DNA from: Afipia sp. GAS231
GTDB taxonomy: Bacteria; Pseudomonadota; Alphaproteobacteria; Rhizobiales; Xanthobacteraceae
Length of the DNA: 64,000 nt
Reading direction: 5' to 3'
Assembly (NCBI RefSeq): GCF_900103365.1
Contig: NZ_LT629703.1
Location: 1,178,001 to 1,242,000, forward strand
The position numbers and the translations under genes were made by a program. Numbering within the stretch: the stretch's first letter is position 1; each line of letters starts with the position of its first letter. Of this stretch, positions 1-9,278 are shown piece by piece. The notes under the pieces are model-generated. The model searched no databases and was not told the origin of the DNA. It saw only the letters and a list, made by a program, of their open reading frames with translations.

Positions 1-1273
1 TCTCCTGAACGAGATTGAGACCAAGCCCGGCGCCGCGGTTGCGTCCGTTCAGCCGGTAGAAAGGTTCGAACACGCGCTCGCGGTGCGGCGGCGGAATGCC
101 GGGGCCATCATCCGTGACCGAAATCCTGGCCGGACGATCCACCCTCACCGCAATCAGTCCCTTTCGGCCGCCATACTCGATCGCGTTCTGAACCAGATTG
201 GTCAGCGCCCGTTCCAGCGCGCCCTGGTCGCCGTGCACATAGACATGCTCGGCGGCGGTCTCAAACGACAGCTCGTAATTGGCGGCGATGGCCAGCGGCG
301 CAAGGTCGGCCGTCACCTTTCTCGCCATGACGACGATATCGATATCAACGAGTCCATCGCTCCCCTGATCGACGCGCTGCAGATCCAGCAGTTGATCGGC
401 CAGAGTGGACAGCCGCGCGACATCCTCGAGCACGCGCGGCGCGTGAGGTCCGAGCGGGATCGATTCAAGCCGGGTCTGAAGAATGGCGATCGGGGTCCGA
501 AGCTCGTGCGCGGCATCGACGAGGAAACGCTTGTGCCTTTCATATCCCTCATCGAGCCGGCGCAAGGCGTCGTTGACGGCCGAGACCAGCGGAACGACTT
601 CCGATGGCACGTCTTGCAGCGGCAGCCGGGCCCCCCGCCTGTCGATATCGATTTCCTCCGCTTGCGCGGCCGCGCGGCCGAGACCGGCCAGGGTCCGGCG
701 AATTACGATCGGCGTTGCGATCAGCGTTGCGAGACTCATCAGAACGATGATCGGCAGCACCACACTCAGGAACAGTGTCGAGGCCGCAAGGACGACCCGT
801 CGCCACGATACCGTACCGCCCGGGCCGGTCAGGATCTGAACGTCGCCGGCGGATGTTTCGATCCACTTCATCCGGGCGGTCGGGCGCGGCCCATCGTCGA
901 GATTCCAGCCGAGCCGGGCCTGACCGATGCCATCCAGCGCAGCGCCGATCTCCGCATATTCCCGCGGCACCCTGCCCTGTGAAACCGAATGTCCTTCACG
1001 GTCGCGGACCACGAACCAGAAATTGGGCGATTGATCCCGCCGCTTCGAGACGGCGGGCGTTTCGCGCACCGATATCCCGCCATTCGCATCGCGGACGACC
1101 GCATCACGCAGCGCGTCGATCGTGTCGTCTTCCGGCTCCAGTGTATTCAGAGTTCCGGAGCCCCACAGCACCGCGATCACGACCAGAACGAACAGCGCCA
1201 GCATCGTGGCCTGCAACACGGCCAGCCGGCGCACCAGGCGCCACCGCAGCGAACGCGGCTGCGCGTCCGTCAT
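1..1273 (-). CDS. Sensor histidine kinase, C-terminus cut by the window edge
   Basis: Inner-membrane two-component sensor that should autophosphorylate and pass phosphate to the response regulator encoded just before it. The ATG at 1273 overlaps the regulator stop as ATGA, so the two are translationally coupled. The visible part has an N-terminal membrane segment (about residues 16-37), an extracytoplasmic region, a second membrane segment followed by a HAMP-like linker, an H-box AAHELRTPIA near residue 256, an N-box NLVQNAIEYGG and a G1 box DDGPGIPPPHRERVFEPFYR. The ATP lid GAGLGLNLV lies at the window edge, so only the last residues are missing. The layout fits the TctE/QseC group. The signal sensed cannot be read from the sequence. 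Confidence 0.93.
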   Translation of the reverse strand, partial: MTDAQPRSLRWRLVRRLAVLQATMLALFVLVVIAVLWGSGTLNTLEPEDDTIDALRDAVVRDANGGISVRETPAVSKRRDQSPNFWFVVRDREGHSVSQGRVPREYAEIGAALDGIGQARLGWNLDDGPRPTARMKWIETSAGDVQILTGPGGTVSWRRVVLAASTLFLSVVLPIIVLMSLATLIATPIVIRRTLAGLGRAAAQAEEIDIDRRGARLPLQDVPSEVVPLVSAVNDALRRLDEGYERHKRFLVDAAHELRTPIAILQTRLESIPLGPHAPRVLEDVARLSTLADQLLDLQRVDQGSDGLVDIDIVVMARKVTADLAPLAIAANYELSFETAAEHVYVHGDQGALERALTNLVQNAIEYGGRKGLIAVRVDRPARISVTDDGPGIPPPHRERVFEPFYRLNGRNRGAGLGLNLVQE

Positions 1274-1944
1274 GTCGCGGACTTCAAGAGATAGCCGACG
1301 CCGCGAATGGCGTGGATCTCGATCCCGGCCTGCGCCTCGGACAATTTGCGGCGGAGCCGGGAAATGTGGGTATCGAGGGCGTTCGACTGGATCTCATCGT
1401 CGATACTGTAGACCGCTTCCTCCAGCGACGCGCGCGCCACGGTGCGGCCCATGCGTCGCAGCAACGTCTCCAGAACCAGAAGTTCGCGGCGCGGCAGATC
1501 GAGCGGCCGGCCGCCGACGCTGGCTTCGCGATCGCCGGCGTCGAACGACAGGCGGCCAAGCCGGATGATTTCCGACGGCAGATCGGCCGGCCGGCGCAGC
1601 ACCGCGCGCAGCCGTGCCAGCAATTCTTCGACGGCAAAAGGTTTGCCGAGATAATCATCCGCGCCGATGTTCAGCCCCGCGACGCGATCGGTCAGTTCGC
1701 CCCGCGCCGTCAGCACGATGACGGGAACACCGACCCCTGCGGTTCGCAGTTTGGGAATCAGCGTCAGCCCGTCGCCATCCGGCAGTTGGCGGTCGAGCAG
1801 GATGGCCGCGTAGGTATTGAGGGAAACGGCTTCCTCGGCATCAGCCAGCGTCGAGATATGGTCCACCACCATATCGTAGTTCTTCAAGGCGGCTGCGAGC
1901 GCTGCCGCCATCTCCGGCTCGTCTTCCACCAGCAACACGCGCAA
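1270..1944 (-). CDS. OmpR/PhoB-family response regulator
   Basis: A 224-residue DNA-binding regulator with an N-terminal receiver (acidic pair ED at residues 8-9, phospho-acceptor in LLDRQLPDGDG, K in GKPFAVEEL) and a C-terminal winged helix ending in DTHISRLRRKL...IRGVGYLL. The only in-frame start is TTG at 1944. A TGA lies three codons upstream, and an AGGTGAT Shine-Dalgarno precedes the TTG. It is the first gene of the pair and its stop overlaps the kinase start. Targets are unknown. Confidence 0.95.
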   Translation of the reverse strand: MRVLLVEDEPEMAAALAAALKNYDMVVDHISTLADAEEAVSLNTYAAILLDRQLPDGDGLTLIPKLRTAGVGVPVIVLTARGELTDRVAGLNIGADDYLGKPFAVEELLARLRAVLRRPADLPSEIIRLGRLSFDAGDREASVGGRPLDLPRRELLVLETLLRRMGRTVARASLEEAVYSIDDEIQSNALDTHISRLRRKLSEAQAGIEIHAIRGVGYLLKSAT

Positions 1945-2141
1945 TCCATCACCTCAACGTCAGCTTTTCCCGAACCGACGCTACTGCGCGAACATTGCGG
2001 CAGGGTTGCAGGCGGGCGTGACATTTCGCGAGATCGAACGCCCCCACGGCCTGGCTTAACATCTTCATCCCCGGCCGCCGACAGCCCATCCAACATACTG
2101 TAAAAATTGATATTTTATGGCAAAACTGTTTATTTTGACAC

Positions 2142-2203
2142 TGTAAAGATTTCGCTTGACGGCTCCCGTCTGCGCCCCTAGGGTATCTTTACGATGTAAA
2201 GAT
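2142..2203 (+). promoter_or_regulatory. Promoter and palindromic operator before the membrane-protein pair
   Basis: A perfect inverted repeat ATCTTTAC-GAT-GTAAAGAT lies at 2185-2203, 17 bases before the start at 2221. A second copy of the right arm, TGTAAAGAT, lies at 2142-2150. TTGACG at 2156-2161 with TAGGGT at 2180-2185 could be -35 and -10 boxes 18 bases apart, in which case the palindrome begins inside the -10 box and a bound repressor would block initiation. The motif is seen directly. The promoter assignment is inferred. Confidence 0.55.
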
Positions 2204-2220
2204 TAGCCCGAGAGGCTGCC

Positions 2221-2799
2221 ATGACAATCTTCCTGATCCTTGCCCCCTACGGCGCCTACGCCATGCTGATGCTGGTGACGTCGGCGACCACGAGCCTGTT
2301 TGCGGCGGCGGCGATCTGCCTCGCGGTGATCGCGTTCGATATCGTGCGCGGGCGCTCGATCAAGATCCTCGGCGCCGGCTCGGTGATCGTGTTCACCGCG
2401 GTCGGCGGCTACCTCGCTCTGGTCGATCCCGCCTTCAGCAATTCCGCGATCAAATTCGCCGTCGATGTCGGTATCTTTCTGGTCTCGCTGGGGTCGATCG
2501 TGATGCGCGCGCCGTTCACGCTGCAATACGCCCGCGAAGTGGTCGACGCCGAAACCGCGAAGCTGCCCGGGTTCCTGCGTGCGAACTACGTCATCACCTG
2601 GGCCTGGACCGGTGCGGCGCTGTTGATGATGGTCGGCAATATTGCGTTGATCTATGTCCCCGGCCTGCCGTTGTGGTCCAGCCTGCTGGTTGCATTTGCC
2701 GCCCGCAACAGTGCGGTCTATTTCACCAGATGGTATCCGGAATATCGCAGGGTGAAGTACGGCACGCCGCCGGCCAACGCCCTGCCCGGAACCAACTGA
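2221..2799 (+). CDS. Polytopic membrane protein of unknown function
   Basis: A 192-residue, strongly hydrophobic protein with about five predicted membrane segments (roughly residues 8-28, 30-44, 50-70, 82-100 and 122-170 as a pair) and a basic tail RWYPEYRRVKYG. I do not recognise a named family. The next gene on the same strand starts 41 bases later and also encodes a membrane protein, so they are probably co-transcribed from the operator-controlled promoter upstream. The Shine-Dalgarno GAGAGG sits five bases before the ATG. Confidence 0.8.
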   Translation: MTIFLILAPYGAYAMLMLVTSATTSLFAAAAICLAVIAFDIVRGRSIKILGAGSVIVFTAVGGYLALVDPAFSNSAIKFAVDVGIFLVSLGSIVMRAPFTLQYAREVVDAETAKLPGFLRANYVITWAWTGAALLMMVGNIALIYVPGLPLWSSLLVAFAARNSAVYFTRWYPEYRRVKYGTPPANALPGTN

Positions 2800-2840
2800 G
2801 ATCCATAAGACAGACACACCCTCCAACAGAGAGCAGGACG

Positions 2841-3392
2841 ATGAAGGACGTATTCGCCAGACTGGGCGCCGATTTTTTCTCCACCATCCTGTTCCTCGCG
2901 ATTTACCTCGCGACCGACAACGTCCTGCTCGCGACCGGCGTGGCGATCGCAGGCGCAATCGCCCAGGTGATCTATGCGCGCATCAAGGGCAAGCCGCTCG
3001 GCTACATGACCTATGCCAGTCTCGCGCTGGTGATCGTGCTCGGCAGTGCGACGCTCCTGACCCACGACCCGCGTTTCGTGCTGGCGAAACCCGCGATCGG
3101 GCATTTTGCGATCGGCGCCATCATGCTCAAGCGCGGCTGGCTGCTGCGCTACCTGCCCGCGATCGTGACCGAAACCATTCCGGAATACGTCACCGTGGCC
3201 GGCTACGCCTGGGCCGCGCTGATGTTCGTGCTCGGCGCCGGCACCATCGGCATCGCGATGACCGGCGACATGAAGCTGTGGACGTTCTATGTCACGGTCG
3301 TGCTGGTCGGCGCCAAGATCGCCGCCTTCGCCATCCAGTATGTCGCATTCCGGCTTCTCGTCGGCAGCCGGATTCGTGCCGCCCGAGCCTGA
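2841..3392 (+). CDS. IspZ/YciB-like septation-family membrane protein
   Basis: A 183-residue inner-membrane protein. Its hydrophobic pattern and the stretch VIYARIKGKPLGYMTYASLALVI...LLTHDPRF match the inner-membrane septation protein A family (IspZ/YciB), whose members run about 180-200 residues. An open frame extends upstream to 2673, but the ATG at 2841 is preceded by GAGAGCAGGA and gives the family length. YciB proteins are linked to septation and envelope integrity in enterobacteria. Because this copy is paired with a palindromic operator it may be an inducible paralogue rather than the housekeeping copy. Confidence 0.72.
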   Translation: MKDVFARLGADFFSTILFLAIYLATDNVLLATGVAIAGAIAQVIYARIKGKPLGYMTYASLALVIVLGSATLLTHDPRFVLAKPAIGHFAIGAIMLKRGWLLRYLPAIVTETIPEYVTVAGYAWAALMFVLGAGTIGIAMTGDMKLWTFYVTVVLVGAKIAAFAIQYVAFRLLVGSRIRAARA

Positions 3393-3504
3393 TAGCCGCG
3401 AAACAAGACGGTTGGGCATAGGCTGAGAGATAGGTTATACCGCGCCGCAAGCTTGGCGATCCCAGAACCATTCCGGTTGGCTGGGACATGTTGGGGAGAC
3501 CGAA

Positions 3505-3801
3505 ATGGCCGTGGACGGAAACTGGAATATCACGATGAGCACGCCGATGGGCGAGCGCAAGGCGACGCTCAACGTGACGAGCGCCGGCGGCACGCTGACG
3601 GGCACGCAAGGCGCCGACGGCAATTCCGGCGAAATTTTTGACGGCACCGTCGCCGGCGACGACGTCTCCTGGAAGATCTCCATCACCAACCCGATGCCGC
3701 TGACGCTCGCCTTCACCGGCAAGGTTGCCGGCGACAGCATGTCCGGCGAAATGGGCATCGGCCCGATGGGTAGCTTTCCGTTCACGGGAACGCGGGCGTA
3801 A
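3505..3801 (+). CDS. Small beta-rich protein of unknown function
   Basis: A 98-residue protein with alternating hydrophobic and polar residues and repeated Gly/Thr turns (NWNITMSTPMGERKATLNV, GTVAGDDVSWKISI, LAFTGKVAGDSMSGEMGIG). The pattern reads as a single antiparallel beta barrel or sandwich. There is no signal peptide. GGGGAGACCGAA precedes the ATG. It stands alone between the membrane pair and the convergent substrate-binding protein gene. Similar short proteins are common in rhizobia, but I know no assigned function. Confidence 0.7.
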   Translation: MAVDGNWNITMSTPMGERKATLNVTSAGGTLTGTQGADGNSGEIFDGTVAGDDVSWKISITNPMPLTLAFTGKVAGDSMSGEMGIGPMGSFPFTGTRA

Positions 3802-3872
3802 GGAGCTCGACTGCCAACAGGATCGCGGGTGGAAGGGGCCGGCTCGCCTGTATGATCAGCCGCGGCCAAGCG

Positions 3873-5102
3873 TCACCGAGCCGGAGGTTGCGATCGCTTC
3901 ATCAGCGGACAAGCTGATTGTTCGGACGGCACCGCCGCTTCCGCCGCGGGGATGGTCGCAATCTTCTCATACAGATCCCATTCGGCCCTGCTCTCGCTCG
4001 GTCGCTTTACGCGAAAGGAATAGAAATCTCTCATGAGCCGCCCGTCGCCGCGCAGATGCGCACCGGCGGACACCGTCGCGTCTTCGACCGGGAGCGCCCG
4101 CATTGCCTTGATGACGCTATCGGTGTCCTTCGTTCCCGCCTCCTGCACCGCGCGAAGATAGTGCCGCACGGCACTGTAGGTACCCGCCTGTATCATCGAT
4201 GGCATCGCACCGTTCATTTTGGCGCCGTAGCGCGCCGACCAGGCGCGGGTTCTGTCGTCGAGATCCCAGTAAAAGGACTCGGTGATGCGAAGGCCCTGTG
4301 CATCCCGCAATCCCAGGGCCTTCACATCGTTGATCAGCATTGCGAGCGAGGCGATCGTCTGCTTCTCGTTGACGCGGAACTCGCTCGCCTGCTTCACCGA
4401 ATTCACCGCGTCGGCGCCGCCATTCAGAAGCGCGACGACCGAAGCTCCCGAGCCCTGCCCCTGGAGTAGATAGGACGAGAAATCGGACGTGCCGAGCGGA
4501 TGGCGCGACACGCCGACGACTTTGCCGCCGGCACGATCCAGCGCGCCCCGAACGCCCTGCTCGAGCGCGCGGCCTAACGCGTAGTCCACCTCGATCAGAT
4601 ACCAGTCCTTCAGGTTCTCGCGCGCAAATGCCTTGCTGGCGACGTTCGCAAGAGCATAGGTATCCCAACTCCAGACGAAGCTGTTCTGAGTGCAGGCGGC
4701 TCCGGTTAGCTGGTCGGCCCCCGCGCCGGAGAAGATGACGACCTTGTTCTTGTCGCGTGCAATGTGCTGGACCGCCAAAGCCACGGACGAAGTGATCACG
4801 TCGACGATGACGTCGACGCCCTCGTTGTCGAACCACTTCCGCGCGGTCGCCGAGCCGATATCGGGTTTGTTCTGATGGTCGGCCGCCACGATCTCGACCC
4901 GCCGGCCGCCCACGTTGCCGCCGAATTCGCCGATTGCCAGTTGCGCGGCCGCGACCGACCCCCGACCGGCGATGTCGGAATACGGACCGGACATGTCGGT
5001 CAGGACACCGATTCGAATCGTGTCATCGGCGCGAGCCGGCGCGATGAACCCCAGGACGGCGGCGCAAGCCGCCATGGTTCGAACGTGACGACGAATAGCC
5101 AT
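3873..5102 (-). CDS. Periplasmic branched-chain-type ABC substrate-binding protein
   Basis: A 409-residue periplasmic-binding-fold type I protein (LivJ/Peripla_BP_6 group). A signal peptide ends at AARADD (MAACAAVLGFIAPARA). Then comes the family start IRIGVLTDMSGPYSDIAG and the conserved ADHQNKPDIG. It begins three bases after the tautomerase stop, so it is the second gene of a two-gene operon. No ABC permease or ATPase gene lies nearby, which makes it an orphan binding protein. It is clearly paralogous to the protein at 37230-38462 (shared ADHQNKPDI, WFD, TSDFSS, GLRDAQG, Y(S/A)AVRHYL). The partner tautomerase suggests an aromatic or unsaturated carboxylate ligand. Confidence 0.9.
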   Translation of the reverse strand: MAIRRHVRTMAACAAVLGFIAPARADDTIRIGVLTDMSGPYSDIAGRGSVAAAQLAIGEFGGNVGGRRVEIVAADHQNKPDIGSATARKWFDNEGVDVIVDVITSSVALAVQHIARDKNKVVIFSGAGADQLTGAACTQNSFVWSWDTYALANVASKAFARENLKDWYLIEVDYALGRALEQGVRGALDRAGGKVVGVSRHPLGTSDFSSYLLQGQGSGASVVALLNGGADAVNSVKQASEFRVNEKQTIASLAMLINDVKALGLRDAQGLRITESFYWDLDDRTRAWSARYGAKMNGAMPSMIQAGTYSAVRHYLRAVQEAGTKDTDSVIKAMRALPVEDATVSAGAHLRGDGRLMRDFYSFRVKRPSESRAEWDLYEKIATIPAAEAAVPSEQSACPLMKRSQPPAR

Positions 5103-5105
5103 GGA

Positions 5106-5495
5106 TCAGCCGGCCGCCGCGGCCGTCGAATGAGGCGGCTCGGGGAGGCGCTTGCCGCCTCTGACCGTCTGCGCGGCCGGAGCCTCTATCACTGCGACCT
5201 CGATCGCGTCTTCCGGAGTTCCAGCTACTTTATGCCAGGCGGCCGAAACGCGCAGCGCCAACTCCGTCTTGAGCGCGACGGGGCGTCCGGCGCGGATGTA
5301 GCAGAGGATCAGAGCGTCCTGCGAAGGCTGGCCGGCGAGCCAGATCTGATCCTGTTCGAGCTCGTGGAAAACGACGCTGATCAGGTCGAGGTCAGACCCG
5401 ATGACTTCATGTACGGATTGCGTGATCGATTTGGCGAGCGCCGCCCGCTTCGGCTTATCGAGGCGCTGCGCCGTCTCGCAGACCATGATTGGCAT
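5106..5495 (-). CDS. Tautomerase-superfamily enzyme
   Basis: A 129-residue protein. The start was placed at 5495 so that Pro follows the initiator Met (MPIMVCETAQ). The N-terminal proline is the catalytic base of the 4-oxalocrotonate tautomerase superfamily, and GGAGA sits upstream. A longer frame exists to 5666 but would bury that proline. The first half (RLDKPKRAALAKSITQSVHEVIG) is the typical beta-alpha unit. It is longer than the 62-residue 4-OT, so it may be a fused two-unit member. It leads the operon with the substrate-binding protein. The substrate is unknown. Confidence 0.8.
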   Translation of the reverse strand: MPIMVCETAQRLDKPKRAALAKSITQSVHEVIGSDLDLISVVFHELEQDQIWLAGQPSQDALILCYIRAGRPVALKTELALRVSAAWHKVAGTPEDAIEVAVIEAPAAQTVRGGKRLPEPPHSTAAAAG

Positions 5496-5551
5496 TGGTG
5501 GTTCTCCATGGGTCCTGTAAACTTCCGCCAAAAGGCGCGGAGGAAACGAGC

Positions 5552-6475
5552 ATGGCAGACTTACATCGGGACCGCGTTCGCGCAGGGGACGGTCCGTTCG
5601 CGAAGCAGACATCGAAGGTCGGGTTATTTCGGGAGGTCGGTGCACCTCTCGTCCGGCAAAAGACATTGTCCGGATCGGCCGTGACGATCGAGTGGATCGA
5701 ACGCCGAGGTACCGGCGCGGTGGATTGGCGCTACAGGCAGGATCGCGACGCTCTGTTCTATTTCGAACAGGGGATCGTAGCTTGCCGCGGCGAGCTGGAC
5801 GGCAGAGGGATCAGCCGCTCGCTGAACGGGACATCCAAACTGGCCTTCATCGAAGCCGGCAGCACGGTCGAGACCGAAGTCGAGGTCCCTGGGCGCTGCA
5901 TCTATTGGGTCGCTTTCATCGACAAGGATCGTCTTCTCGGAGCGGAAGAAAGCCTTGCGCAAAGGCGGCTCGAGTCCCGTATCGGTATCCAGAGTTCTGC
6001 GATGGCGTCGACCATGAACAGCCTGAGACCGGAACTGGTCCGGAACGACGATCTATCGACTTTGTATCTGGAATCCTGGGCGACCCAGGCCCTGGTGATC
6101 CTGCACAGGGCTCTGGACGGGACTGCGCCACGGGGACTCGATGCTCGGATCGGCAAGAGCGCCCTGTCCAAAGTGATCGATTTCATGGAGGCGAATGTCG
6201 GAGCGGACCTCACTCTGCAAGACATCGCAAGACTGGTGGACCTCAGCCCGCGGCAAATGAGACGGGCCTTCGTCGCCGCCACCGGCGCCGGGCCAAGCGA
6301 GATGTTCACGAACATCCGACTCGAACGGGCTGCGCGAGACCTGCGGCAAAGCGGAAGAAGCGTGACGGAGATATCTTTGGACTGCGGATTCAGCCAACCG
6401 CAGCATCTCGCGACCGCATTCCGCCGGAAGTTCGGACTGACGCCGACGGAGTTTCGCCGAAGTTCTCTATCGTAG
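5552..6475 (+). CDS. AraC/XylS-family transcriptional regulator
   Basis: A 307-residue regulator. Residues 1-200 form an AraC-binding-like effector domain (AraC_binding_2 type). Residues about 205-305 carry two helix-turn-helix motifs (TLQDIARLVDLSPRQMRRAF and VTEISLDCGFSQPQHLATAFRRKFGLTPTEFR). The ATG at 5552 is preceded by GGAGGAAACG. It is divergent from the tautomerase operon across a 56-base gap, the usual arrangement for an activator of a neighbouring catabolic or uptake operon. Confidence 0.92.
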   Translation: MADLHRDRVRAGDGPFAKQTSKVGLFREVGAPLVRQKTLSGSAVTIEWIERRGTGAVDWRYRQDRDALFYFEQGIVACRGELDGRGISRSLNGTSKLAFIEAGSTVETEVEVPGRCIYWVAFIDKDRLLGAEESLAQRRLESRIGIQSSAMASTMNSLRPELVRNDDLSTLYLESWATQALVILHRALDGTAPRGLDARIGKSALSKVIDFMEANVGADLTLQDIARLVDLSPRQMRRAFVAATGAGPSEMFTNIRLERAARDLRQSGRSVTEISLDCGFSQPQHLATAFRRKFGLTPTEFRRSSLS

Positions 6476-6622
6476 GACCCTGCGCAGTCCTGACGGAGTG
6501 GCGCGGGCGTGAGGCGCTCCGCCGCTGCGCGTCCCGGACGCGGCGCAGCCTAAGCGATGCGTGGCATCGTCCGGTAGCGCTGCTCCGCAGAGCCGGGACC
6601 CACACTTCCTGCGCAACGTAGA

Positions 6623-6667
6623 CCCCGGATCAGCAGCGTATCATTTCATGCTGCGGAGCATCCGGGG
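6623..6667. repeat. Palindrome downstream of fumarase
   Basis: CCCCGGAT at 6623-6630 and ATCCGGGG at 6660-6667 form a perfect 8-bp stem around a 29-base loop with further CAGC/GCTG pairing. It lies just beyond the fumarase stop, inside a 198-base gap shared with the AraC gene. It resembles other intergenic palindromes of the window and could end transcription from both sides, although there is no T-run. Confidence 0.4.
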
Positions 6668-6673
6668 AACGCC

Positions 6674-8326
6674 TTACCCCAGGTTCAATTCCTTGAAGAA
6701 GTCGTTGCCCTTGTCGTCGATGATGATGAAGGCCGGGAAATCCTCGACCTCGATGCGCCAGATCGCTTCCATGCCGAGTTCGGGATATTCCAGCACCTCG
6801 ACCTTCTTGATGCAGTGCTCGGCGAGGTTCGCCGCCGCACCGCCGATCGAGCCGAGATAGAAGCCACCGTGCTTCTTGCAGGCCTCGCGCACAGCGACCG
6901 CACGGTTGCCCTTGGCCACCATCACCATCGATCCGCCCGCCGCCTGGAACTGGTCGACGAAGGAATCCATCCGTCCCGCGGTGGTCGGACCGAACGCGCC
7001 TGAGGCGTAGCCGTCCGGGGTCTTGGCCGGACCGGCGTAGTACACCGGATGGTTCTTGAAATAATCCGGCAGCGGCTCGCCCTTCTCCAGCCGCTCGCGC
7101 AGCTTGGCATGCGCGGAATCGCGCGCCACGATCATGGTGCCCGACATCGACACCCGGGTCTTGATCGGATGTTGGGCGAGCGTCGCCAGAATGTCCTTCA
7201 TCGGCTGGTTGAGGTCGATCTTGACCACTTCGCCGCCGAGCGACTGTTCAACCGCCGGCAGATACTGCGCCGGGTTGTGCTCGAGCTCCTCGAGATAGAC
7301 GCCGTCCTTGGTAATCTTGCCGAGCACCTGGCGGTCCGCCGAACAGGACACGCCGAGCCCGATCGGCAGCGAGGCGCCATGGCGCGGCATCCGGATCACG
7401 CGCACGTCGTGGCAGAAATACTTTCCGCCGAACTGCGCACCGACGCCGAGCGACTGCGTCATCTTGAGGATCTCCTGCTCCATCTCGAGGTCGCGGAAGG
7501 CATTGCCATCAGGCGAGCCGTGCGTCGGCAGCGCATCGAGATAGCGCGCCGATGCCAGCTTCACCGTCTTCATGCAGAGTTCGGCCGAGGTGCCACCGAT
7601 CACGATGGCCAGATGATACGGCGGGCACGCCGCGGTGCCGAGCGTCAGCACCTTCTCCTTCAGGAACGCCAGCAGGCGATCTTTCGTCAACACGGAGGGC
7701 GTGGCCTGGAACAGAAAACTCTTGTTGGCGCTTCCGCCGCCCTTGGCCATGAACATGAACTTGTAGGCGTCATCGCCCTCGGCGTAGATCTCGCACTGCG
7801 CCGGCATGTTGTTGGCGGTGTTCTTTTCCTCATACATCGTCAGCGGCGCCACCTGCGAATAGCGCAGGTTACGGCGCAGATAGGCGTCGCGCGCGCCTTC
7901 CGACAGCGCCGCCTCGTCGTCGCCATCGGTGATGACGTTGCAGCCCTTCTTGCCCATGATGATCGCGGTGCCGGTGTCTTGGCACATCGGCAACACGCCG
8001 CCGGCCGCGATGTTGGCGTTCTTCAGGAAGTCAAAGGCGACGAACTTGTCGTTGTCGCTGGCTTCCTTGTCGTCCAGGATGTTGCGCAGCTGCTTCAGAT
8101 GCCCCGGCCGCAGATAGTGATTGATGTCGCCGAAGGCAGCCTCCGAAAGCGCCCGCAGCGCCTCGCGCGACACCACCAGCATGTCCTTGCCCAGCACCTT
8201 CTCGACCTGCACGCCCTCAGTCGTGACCTTCTTGTAGGGCGTGGTGTCTGCCCCCAGCGGAAACAGCGGCGTGTGCTTGTAGGGCGGAACGGGTTTTGGA
8301 TCGGGAAAGGCGGTGGGGGCGTTCAT
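6674..8326 (-). CDS. fumA: Class I fumarate hydratase (iron-sulfur fumarase)
   Basis: Interconverts fumarate and L-malate in the TCA cycle in the cytoplasm. It is 550 residues long, as expected for FumA/FumB-type fused class I enzymes. Three cysteines at positions matching the [4Fe-4S] ligands are visible: [10 protein letters not shown] (about 114), AACPPYH (about 232) and GVSCSADRQ (about 325). The C-terminal part has [22 protein letters not shown]. The frame is open upstream to 8395, but MNAPTAFPD at 8326 is the natural start. This oxygen-labile class can coexist with class II FumC. No FumC is seen here. Confidence 0.95.
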   Translation of the reverse strand: MNAPTAFPDPKPVPPYKHTPLFPLGADTTPYKKVTTEGVQVEKVLGKDMLVVSREALRALSEAAFGDINHYLRPGHLKQLRNILDDKEASDNDKFVAFDFLKNANIAAGGVLPMCQDTGTAIIMGKKGCNVITDGDDEAALSEGARDAYLRRNLRYSQVAPLTMYEEKNTANNMPAQCEIYAEGDDAYKFMFMAKGGGSANKSFLFQATPSVLTKDRLLAFLKEKVLTLGTAACPPYHLAIVIGGTSAELCMKTVKLASARYLDALPTHGSPDGNAFRDLEMEQEILKMTQSLGVGAQFGGKYFCHDVRVIRMPRHGASLPIGLGVSCSADRQVLGKITKDGVYLEELEHNPAQYLPAVEQSLGGEVVKIDLNQPMKDILATLAQHPIKTRVSMSGTMIVARDSAHAKLRERLEKGEPLPDYFKNHPVYYAGPAKTPDGYASGAFGPTTAGRMDSFVDQFQAAGGSMVMVAKGNRAVAVREACKKHGGFYLGSIGGAAANLAEHCIKKVEVLEYPELGMEAIWRIEVEDFPAFIIIDDKGNDFFKELNLG

Positions 8327-8620
8327 GGGCGTGATCTCGGGTTGGAGCCGGCAGCGTCCGCAGGGCGCTGCGCGTAATAGACCCGTTCTAAGCACTTTTG
8401 CGACAAATGGAAGGTTTTGGCGGCCCCGCCAAAAGCTGGTCCGTCATGCCCGACGTGGGGCTGTAGGCCGCCATTACGCTGCTCGCCCTATCCCTTCCCG
8501 CCCTGCGGCATAGCCATCCAACAGCGCGCGGATCGTGCGCGGTCGCGGCTCACGTATTGACGTGTCCGCGCAGACCCTGCATGAACCTCCCCGCGCGCGT
8601 TTCAATGCTGTGGGGGTTTC

Positions 8621-9112
8621 ATGACAAAAAGACTGCGCAACCACGCCGTGTCGGGCCTGCGGACCGCCGGTCTCGCTGCCGCGCTGATGTTGCTGGCCGC
8701 ATTTTCGGCCTCGCCGGCGCGGGCCGACCGCTGTGACGATACCGCCAAGCAGCTTGCCGGCGGCATCGACGGCCTCAAGGTGGGTATCACCGCCGCCAAC
8801 TACATCTACCTGTCGCACCCAGCGGCCAAGGAGCTGTCGCTCGGCTGCCGCGGCGCGAATTTCTCGATCGAGCTCTACGCCAAGACCGACCGCAAACCCA
8901 AGCCGGAATTCTTCAATCTCGTCGCCGCCGCGGCCGCCATCATCTTTACGGTGCCGAAGGACGATACCGCGACCGGCACCGCGCGCTGCATCAAGCGGAT
9001 GGGGATTTTGCGCGGCGACAAGGTCTCGATGCGCTTTCGCCGGCTCAACATGGAATGCTCGCGCACCAAGACCGAGGCCTCGATCGTGGTGACCCGCGGC
9101 AAGGACGAGTAG
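8621..9112 (+). CDS. Secreted protein of unknown function
   Basis: A 163-residue protein with a clear signal peptide (cleavage likely after SPARA, residue about 36), then RCDDTAKQLAGGIDGLKVGITAANYIYLSHP. Four cysteines in the mature part (RCDD, LGCR, ARCIK, MECSR) could form two disulfides in the periplasm. It stands alone. Upstream, 8327-8620 has no gene that I can support. No family recognised. Confidence 0.8.
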   Translation: MTKRLRNHAVSGLRTAGLAAALMLLAAFSASPARADRCDDTAKQLAGGIDGLKVGITAANYIYLSHPAAKELSLGCRGANFSIELYAKTDRKPKPEFFNLVAAAAAIIFTVPKDDTATGTARCIKRMGILRGDKVSMRFRRLNMECSRTKTEASIVVTRGKDE

Positions 9113-9278
9113 TCCGCTCCCCGCCCGCTCGGGCCATCCATACACTTGTAGCGAAATCGCGCGCCTCTCGTTCACCATGGAACGGGATTGGCGGCGATGC
9201 TGCGGGATTGACCGGCCTGATTCACCACTCGTTCGTTTCAACCGGCCAGTGTCGGAAGCAACCAAAAGGATGTTTCCG

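Noticed and set aside
7049..8377. 442-codon plus-strand frame opposite fumarase
   Set aside because: Complement shadow of fumarase, with low-complexity His/Arg/Leu composition.
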